A stretch of 64,000 nt of DNA. Source: Planctomycetota bacterium. Lineage in GTDB: Bacteria > Planctomycetota > UBA8742 > UBA2392. A program made the position numbers and the translations under genes. Below the pieces are notes generated by a model. It was not told where the DNA came from. It worked only from the letters and a program-made list of their open reading frames with translations, and ran no database searches. Below, piece after piece: positions 59,957-64,000 of this stretch. The number at the start of each line of letters is the position of its first letter. Within the stretch, counting starts at the first letter, position 1. The stretch lies in contig JADJRK010000001.1 of NCBI GenBank assembly GCA_016712285.1, positions 1,240,001-1,304,000 of the forward strand. Direction: 5' to 3'.

Positions 59957-59976
59957 ACACACCATATATGGTGTGT
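59957..59976. promoter_or_regulatory. 20-bp perfect palindrome
   Basis: ACACACCATATATGGTGTGT is identical to its own reverse complement. It sits in the AT-rich mraZ-pyrF gap, next to GTAAAG (59941-59946) paired with CTTTAC (59953-59958). The symmetry suggests a dimeric regulator site for one or both divergent units; it could also form a cruciform. Confidence 0.6.
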
Positions 59977-60155
59977 TTGACGTAAGAATTCACGCGATTC
60001 TGACATACTATCCACAAGTTATCGGACGTAATCGCGCCGATTTATGGCCCACACCACCCACTTTCAGACACCGCAGAGCAGAATTTTCACGCTGCCGCCC
60101 CCACCTGCCCCCAAACCCCCTTCCACCACCCGCCAAAACTCGCACAATCCGGACC

Positions 60156-61094
60156 ATGACCCACTTCGCGGACCGCCTGCAACAAGCCATCCAGGCCAAG
60201 GGCGCAGCCACATGCGCCGGCATCGACCCACGCGCCGACTGGATTCCTGCCGAGTGCTACGACCGCGCATTCAGCCAGCACGGCCGAACGCCAGCCGGCG
60301 TGATCGCCGCCGTGCGCGACTTCTGCATCGAGATCCTCGAAATCGTCGCGCCCTTCGTGCCCGCGGTGAAGCCACAGGCGGCCTTCTTCGAGGCTTTGGG
60401 CGTTGGCGGCTGGGACGCGTTCGCGGCGATCTGCGCAAAGGCGCGCGAGCTGGGCCTGCTCGTCATCGCCGACGTAAAGCGCGGCGACATCGGCAGCACC
60501 GCTGAAGCCTATGCGCAGAGCCTGTTCGGGACCAGTGAGGTCCAGGGCGTGAAGTTGGCCTCATGCGGCGCAGATGCAGCCACCGTCAACCCCTACCTGG
60601 GCGCCGATGGCGTGGTGCCGTTCATTGATCGCGCCCGGCTGAACGGCGCCGGCATTTACGTGCTGGCGCGCACCAGCAACCCCGGCAGCGCCGAGTTTCA
60701 GCAACTCGAGCTGCAGCAAGGCGGCGCGCTGGTTGACGAAGTCGCGCGCAAGATTGACGCCTGGGGCAGCGAAAGTGTGGGTGATTGTGGGTACAGCGAC
60801 GTCGGCGCCGTCGTCGGCGCCACTCACGTTGATGCCGCGCGCCACCTTCGGCGCCTGATGCCGCGCACGCCGTTTCTCGTGCCCGGCTGGGGCGCACAGG
60901 GCGGCGCAGCCGACGCTGTACGCGCCTGCTTTGACGACAAAGGCGCCGGCGCGCTGGTGAATTCAAGCCGCGGCGTGATGCACGCCTATGCCACGGGCCC
61001 GCTGAAAGACCACGGGCAGACGCACTGGCGCGAAGCCGTGGAGAAGGCGGCCCGCCAGTTTCACGAAGAAATTCGCCTGCTGGCAAGTCGCTAG
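60156..61094 (+). CDS. pyrF: Orotidine-5'-phosphate decarboxylase, type 2
   Basis: PyrF removes CO2 from OMP to give UMP, the last step of de novo pyrimidine synthesis. The 312-residue product is longer than type 1 enzymes, as usual for type 2. It starts MTHFADRLQQAIQAKGAATCAGIDPR, with catalytic K108 in LVIADVKRGDIGSTAEAYAQ, and contains NPYLGADGVVPF and VVGATHVDAARHLRRLMPRTPFLVPGWGAQGG. Start ATG 60156 is preferred because the longer frame upstream is C-rich low-complexity and lacks a ribosome-binding site. Divergent from mraZ. Confidence 0.94.
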   Translation: MTHFADRLQQAIQAKGAATCAGIDPRADWIPAECYDRAFSQHGRTPAGVIAAVRDFCIEILEIVAPFVPAVKPQAAFFEALGVGGWDAFAAICAKARELGLLVIADVKRGDIGSTAEAYAQSLFGTSEVQGVKLASCGADAATVNPYLGADGVVPFIDRARLNGAGIYVLARTSNPGSAEFQQLELQQGGALVDEVARKIDAWGSESVGDCGYSDVGAVVGATHVDAARHLRRLMPRTPFLVPGWGAQGGAADAVRACFDDKGAGALVNSSRGVMHAYATGPLKDHGQTHWREAVEKAARQFHEEIRLLASR

Positions 61095-61206
61095 GTCAAC
61101 CGAACCAGCGGCGCGCCGCGCCGTTTACAAGGGTAGAACCGGGGTTGTCATCTTTGCGCGAATCGGGCACACTTGCTGCCCGACCGCAAAAACATCGGAG
61201 GTACCA

Positions 61207-62289
61207 GTGATTCGCAACGCTGTCGCATTGACGCTGTTAGTCGTGTTCGCGGGCGCCTTGTGCGCCGACGAAATCAATTACTACAAGAAGGGCGCCAAGT
61301 ACCGCGAAATCGCCAACCACAACTCGGTCGAGATCACGGGCTGGAGCGCCGCCAAGGTCGATTTCAAGGGCGCCGACGGCAAGACCGGCAGCGTCCCTGG
61401 CACCGACATCATCTCGGTCAACCGGGCATACGGCACGATGCACAGCGACCTCAGTCGCGCGATCGAAAGCGTCGGCTCAGACCCGGAAGCCGCCATCCCC
61501 GCGCTCAAGGCCATCGCCGCGTCGGGCAAGTCGCCGCTGGACAAAGAAGAAGCCTTGTTCTGGCACGCGCTGGTGTACGTGAATGAAGCCAACGCCGGCG
61601 GCAACGTCGCTGCGGCCATCACCGAGCTCGGCAACTACCTTAAGGCATACAAGGCCGGCTTCTTTGCCCGCGACGCCTACCGTATGTCTGCCGACCTGCA
61701 GCGTCGCTCGAAGAAAGTGAGCGATGCCCGCACCACGCTCAAGACCATGATCAGCGCCGACAACGCCCTGGCCCGTGAAGGCAACCAGATGCTGGGCGAG
61801 CTTGAACTTTCGGAAAAGCAGTACAACGACGCGCTGCGCGCGTTCCAGGCCGCAAAGACTCAGGCCACACGCGACGGCAACAAGAACGCCGAGTACCTGG
61901 CCCAGGCATGGGAGGGCACGACGCAGCAAGCCAAGGGTGATTCGGCGGCTGCGAAGACGCTGCTTGAGCCGATCACGAACAACCAGGACTTTGACGACCC
62001 GATGAGCTTTGACGATGAGTTGGCGCTCTCGGTGGCTTACCCCGCACTGGGTGACGCCCACTACGCCACGGGCAACTTCGAGAAGGCCTACGACGCGTTT
62101 GTGCAAGCCGGCTACTACGCATGGTGGACGCAGGGCCAGCAGGAAGGCTACTGCATCGGCCAGGCCTACCTGTGCGCGCGCAAGCTGGAAAGCACTGACG
62201 ACAAGTGGAAGAAGCGCAAAGACAAGCTGCGCACCGTTCTTGCAGTAGGCTTTCCGCGCGAACTGCAGCGCGTAGACAAAGAGAAGTAG
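61207..62289 (+). CDS. Secreted TPR-repeat protein
   Basis: A 360-residue secreted protein starting at GTG 61207 with GGAGG five bases upstream. A short signal peptide (IRNAVALTLLVVFAGALCA) is followed by a small beta domain (INYYKKGAKYREIANHNSVEITGWSAAKVDFKGADGKTG). The remainder consists of TPR-like helical pairs: ALFWHALVYVNEANAGGNV, AREGNQMLGELELSEKQYNDALRAFQAAK and ALGDAHYATGNFEKAYDAFVQAGYYAWW. Such proteins are usually periplasmic scaffolds. A terminator follows 21 bp after the stop. Confidence 0.8.
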   Translation: MIRNAVALTLLVVFAGALCADEINYYKKGAKYREIANHNSVEITGWSAAKVDFKGADGKTGSVPGTDIISVNRAYGTMHSDLSRAIESVGSDPEAAIPALKAIAASGKSPLDKEEALFWHALVYVNEANAGGNVAAAITELGNYLKAYKAGFFARDAYRMSADLQRRSKKVSDARTTLKTMISADNALAREGNQMLGELELSEKQYNDALRAFQAAKTQATRDGNKNAEYLAQAWEGTTQQAKGDSAAAKTLLEPITNNQDFDDPMSFDDELALSVAYPALGDAHYATGNFEKAYDAFVQAGYYAWWTQGQQEGYCIGQAYLCARKLESTDDKWKKRKDKLRTVLAVGFPRELQRVDKEK

Positions 62290-62310
62290 TTGGCAGTCGC
62301 CAGAAATTGA

Positions 62311-62343
62311 AAGGCCGGGATTGCACTCAGCAATCCCGGCCTT
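62311..62343. terminator. Bidirectional terminator between convergent secreted-protein genes
   Basis: A perfect 14-bp stem AAGGCCGGGATTGC / GCAATCCCGGCCTT with an ACTCA loop, flanked on the right by GTTTC and on the left by TGA. It separates the TPR gene stop (62289) from the opposite gene's stop (62376). Confidence 0.88.
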
Positions 62344-62375
62344 GTTTCACACACAGTGTGTCGAACCGGCGCTGG

Positions 62376-63338
62376 TTACTTCATTTCGTGCTTCGCCAGC
62401 TCAATCACGGTTTCCTTCTCGCCGTCTTTCACGATCTTCTTGACCGGGATTCCGTCGCTGACCCACTCCTGCACTTCGCGGTTGCCTGACACCGTCTTGA
62501 ACAGGTCGCACTTGAACTCGCCCGCTGCCACCTTGACCATCTCGCCTGTCTTTTCCGCCTTGGCGTAGTCTTTGAGCCACGCCGCCTCGGTCTGCGTGAC
62601 CTCAGAAACGCGGGCGCCCGGCGCCGGTACGCCCTCGGCGTCGCAGGTCACCATCGTCATCTGCGTTGCTTCAACCGTCACTTCCGAGACCGTGCGCTTG
62701 ACGTAGCTGTCGCTGCCCGCCCGCGTGATCTTGTGAATGTAGTAGTTGCCGACGGCCTGAAAAAAGCGCGGCAGCTTTGAAGCCGCCGTGGGCTCAACGG
62801 GTTTGTCGCCCGGCTTGTCGCCGGTTTTGGCTTCGCCGAGTTCTTTGCTTTTGAAGCCGGTCAGCCACACCGTGTCCGCGCCATCGATGGCCTGCTTGAC
62901 GATGCCGCCGCACGGCACCTTGGTGCAGTACCACACCGCCATCGCGGTGGTACCCGAGGTCCAGCTTGCGACGTCGCAGGAAAGTGTCTGCTCGCCGATC
63001 TTGAACTCGGCGACGGTCCAGGCGACGTCAATGCGATACGGAAGCTTTCCGAACAACGGGCAGTCAGACCATGCCTTGGCGCGTTGCTTGTTCGAGGTTT
63101 CTTTGCCGTCCTTGTCGTACATGATGTGCTTGAAGTGAACCTTGTCTTCCACGACGTCGGTCACCTCATAGCGCACCTTGTTGCCAAGTTGCATGGCGTA
63201 CTCGGCCCAGTCGCCCTTGTGGGCGTTCTTCCAGGTGTTCTTGCCTGATTCCCAGTCTTTCGGCTCTGCGGTCGCTGAGCTGACGGCCAGCAACGCAAGC
63301 GCGCAGCAGGCTGCCGCGGCGTGGATGAAATGACGCAT
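62376..63338 (-). CDS. Secreted protein of unknown function (paralogue of the next gene)
   Basis: A 320-residue protein starting at ATG 63338 with GGAGGAGG seven bases upstream. Signal peptide MRHFIHAAAACCALALLAVSSATA, then a two-lobed mature part. The N-terminal lobe has QLGNKVRYEVTDVVEDKVHFKHIMYDKDGKETS and a C-terminal lobe NYYIHKITRAGSDSYVKRTVSEVTVEATQMTMVTCDAEG. The same strand pattern appears in the incomplete gene beyond the palindrome array (YYLQKSSTSFGGMQMEQQNRLEVSEV). The two lobes look like internal duplicates. Function unknown; perhaps a carrier or binding protein of the envelope. Confidence 0.75.
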   Translation of the reverse strand: MRHFIHAAAACCALALLAVSSATAEPKDWESGKNTWKNAHKGDWAEYAMQLGNKVRYEVTDVVEDKVHFKHIMYDKDGKETSNKQRAKAWSDCPLFGKLPYRIDVAWTVAEFKIGEQTLSCDVASWTSGTTAMAVWYCTKVPCGGIVKQAIDGADTVWLTGFKSKELGEAKTGDKPGDKPVEPTAASKLPRFFQAVGNYYIHKITRAGSDSYVKRTVSEVTVEATQMTMVTCDAEGVPAPGARVSEVTQTEAAWLKDYAKAEKTGEMVKVAAGEFKCDLFKTVSGNREVQEWVSDGIPVKKIVKDGEKETVIELAKHEMK

Positions 63339-63482
63339 TCGGTTCCTCCTCCAAGGCCCGCACCAGTGTAGCGCAGCGGCGGCCATTGACCAAAGGGCGC
63401 ACCAAACAATTTCGCGAATCCGCAGGTAGCGGGATGGTAACGAGAGACGTGAACAGAGAGCAGCTGATCACTGCATTTGTGT

Positions 63483-63617
63483 TGCGGCCGTCTCGGCCGC
63501 ACGTGTTGTGCGCGTCTCGCGCGCACGTGTTGCGGGCTTCCAGCCCGCGTTGGCGCCCGGGACGGGCACCACACAAGCAGGCCAGAGGCCTGCTACACGT
63601 GCGGGCTGGAAGCCCGC
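63483..63617. repeat. Array of six short palindromic hairpins
   Basis: Six perfect hairpins stand head to tail between two related genes: stems TGCGGCCG (63483), GTGCGCG (63508), GCGGGCT (63532), GCCCG (63555), AGCAGGCC (63576) and GCGGGCT (63601), mostly with three-base loops. Loops of hairpins 1 and 3 are TCT and TCC, hairpin 2 has TCTCG, and hairpins 4-6 have GGA, AGA and GGA. So the second half is inverted relative to the first. Spacers repeat CGTGTT in the first half and ACACGT-like in the second. Hairpin 6 is the exact reverse complement of hairpin 3. Confidence 0.9.
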
Positions 63618-63632
63618 AACACGAAGGGCACG

Positions 63633-64000
63633 CTATTCCAACTTCAGTTCGATGACTTCTTGCATCATCGACATGTCCTTGGTTTCCATGACCAGCTTGA
63701 TGACTATGCCGTGGTGCATCCACATCGTGATGCCGCCTTCGTGCTCGGTCTTGATGCAACGAAACGAGCCCGCCGGCGTTGTCACGCCCTCTTCGATCTG
63801 GCCTGTATAGGGCATGCGCGGGCCTTCGCTTTCAGCGATCGCCATTTCCGAGTCGTTGCGAAACTGCTCGTTGCCCTGCTGGTCGTAACTGATCGTCGTG
63901 AACGTTGACTTGCCGTCTTTCACTTCGCTGACCTCCAGGCGATTCTGCTGTTCCATCTGCATGCCGCCGAACGACGTGCTGCTCTTTTGCAGATAGTAGT
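63633..64000 (-). CDS. Secreted-protein paralogue, C-terminal part (cut by the window edge)
   Basis: The last 121 codons of a gene entering from the right edge. The readable part YYLQKSSTSFGGMQMEQQNRLEVSEVKDGKS and later GVTTPAGSFRCIKTEHEGGITMWMHHGIVIKLVMETKDM match the C-terminal lobe of the gene at 62376-63338 (YYIHKITRAG..., VAAGEFKCDLFKTVSGNREVQEWVSDGIPVKKIVKDG). An ATG at 63962 exists in frame but lies inside this conserved lobe, so the true start is outside the window. Probably secreted like its paralogue. Function unknown. Confidence 0.7.
   Translation of the reverse strand, partial: YYLQKSSTSFGGMQMEQQNRLEVSEVKDGKSTFTTISYDQQGNEQFRNDSEMAIAESEGPRMPYTGQIEEGVTTPAGSFRCIKTEHEGGITMWMHHGIVIKLVMETKDMSMMQEVIELKLE

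Larger units (their letters stand above)
59825..60155. other. Regulatory spacer between divergent mraZ and pyrF
   Basis: This 331-bp gap has no supported gene. From mraZ outward it holds the TGGG repeats (59849-59863), an AT-rich stretch (about 59880-60010) with a 20-bp perfect palindrome and a shorter GTAAAG/CTTTAC repeat, a DnaA-box-like CTATCCACA (60008-60016), and a C-rich, G-poor stretch (about 60045-60155) with three runs of five C before pyrF. The AT-rich part stands out in this GC-rich window. Confidence 0.6.

Noticed and set aside
59880..60020. Chromosomal replication origin
   Set aside because: Only one imperfect DnaA-box-like site is seen and there is no dnaA, dnaN or gidA nearby; two or more boxes and skew data would be required.
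59916..60155. Upstream extension of the pyrF frame (80 more residues)
   Set aside because: The extension is low-complexity, crosses the palindrome, and lacks a ribosome-binding site; the conserved enzyme begins at ATG 60156.
63483..63617. CRISPR array
   Set aside because: Units are individual palindromes with different stems and five- to ten-base linkers, without identical 25-40 base repeats and unique spacers; no cas genes nearby.

Overview
The window is a gene-dense, high-GC bacterial chromosome segment with no rRNA, CRISPR array, prophage or insertion sequence. It encodes meso-diaminopimelate-type peptidoglycan synthesis (mraZ-rsmH-ftsL-ftsI-murE-murF-mraY), a lipopolysaccharide-type heptosyltransferase and a lipoprotein with a lipobox, so the cell is probably diderm. 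It also has a kinase with a long linker, a transmembrane segment and helical repeats, several secreted HEAT/VWA proteins, and a secreted protease with PDZ domains inserted into a degenerate second protease fold. This mixture resembles Planctomycetota or a neighbouring PVC-type lineage. That placement is inference from gene content; no marker phylogeny was possible.

Layout. 1-8.1 kb: a partial DinB-like gene, a small helical-repeat protein, rimK, a CPA-type cation/proton antiporter with a TrkA-N domain, two tandem paralogous membrane proteins, a small membrane protein, thiC and a complete DinB gene. 8.1-14.6 kb: a glycine-rich PGRS-like lipoprotein, pdxA, and a VWA membrane protein. 14.6-20.3 kb: asnS, a HAD-like protein, gatB, a Nudix hydrolase, an ABC-2-like membrane protein and a metallophosphoesterase. 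20.3-26.5 kb: a MoxR ATPase divergent from two secreted HEAT/VWA paralogues, then queC and a protein with an extremely acidic tail. 26.5-31.2 kb: mfd, a SurA-like secreted protein and a MerR-type regulator. 31.2-36.5 kb: waaF-like glycosyltransferase, a large HEAT-repeat protein, a protein of unknown function and a zinc-ribbon coiled-coil protein. 36.5-40.7 kb: dnaG-rpoD and tRNA-Glu(CTC). 40.8-51.6 kb: a nucleotidyltransferase-like protein, threonine dehydratase, a Ser/Thr kinase, a PDZ protease, a histidine phosphatase, an enoyl-CoA hydratase, a third secreted HEAT/VWA protein and a small anchored protein. 51.5-59.8 kb: the division and cell-wall cluster, transcribed leftwards. 59.8-64 kb: an unusual AT-rich then C-rich spacer, pyrF, a secreted helical-repeat protein, and two related secreted proteins separated by an array of palindromes.

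How the genes work together. Information processing is well represented: primase and primary sigma factor as neighbours, transcription-repair coupling, AsnRS, GatB, tRNA-Glu and queuosine synthesis. The cell-wall cluster keeps the classical order, but carries an extra 84-residue gene between mraZ and rsmH and stops after mraY. Envelope and secreted proteins of unknown role dominate the accessory content.

Most noteworthy: the six-hairpin array at 63483-63617, the 59.8-60.2 kb spacer (20-bp perfect palindrome, putative MraZ operator, G-quadruplex-capable tract), the MoxR and secreted VWA family, the PDZ protease with a pseudo-protease second domain, and the shortened cysteine spacing in ThiC.
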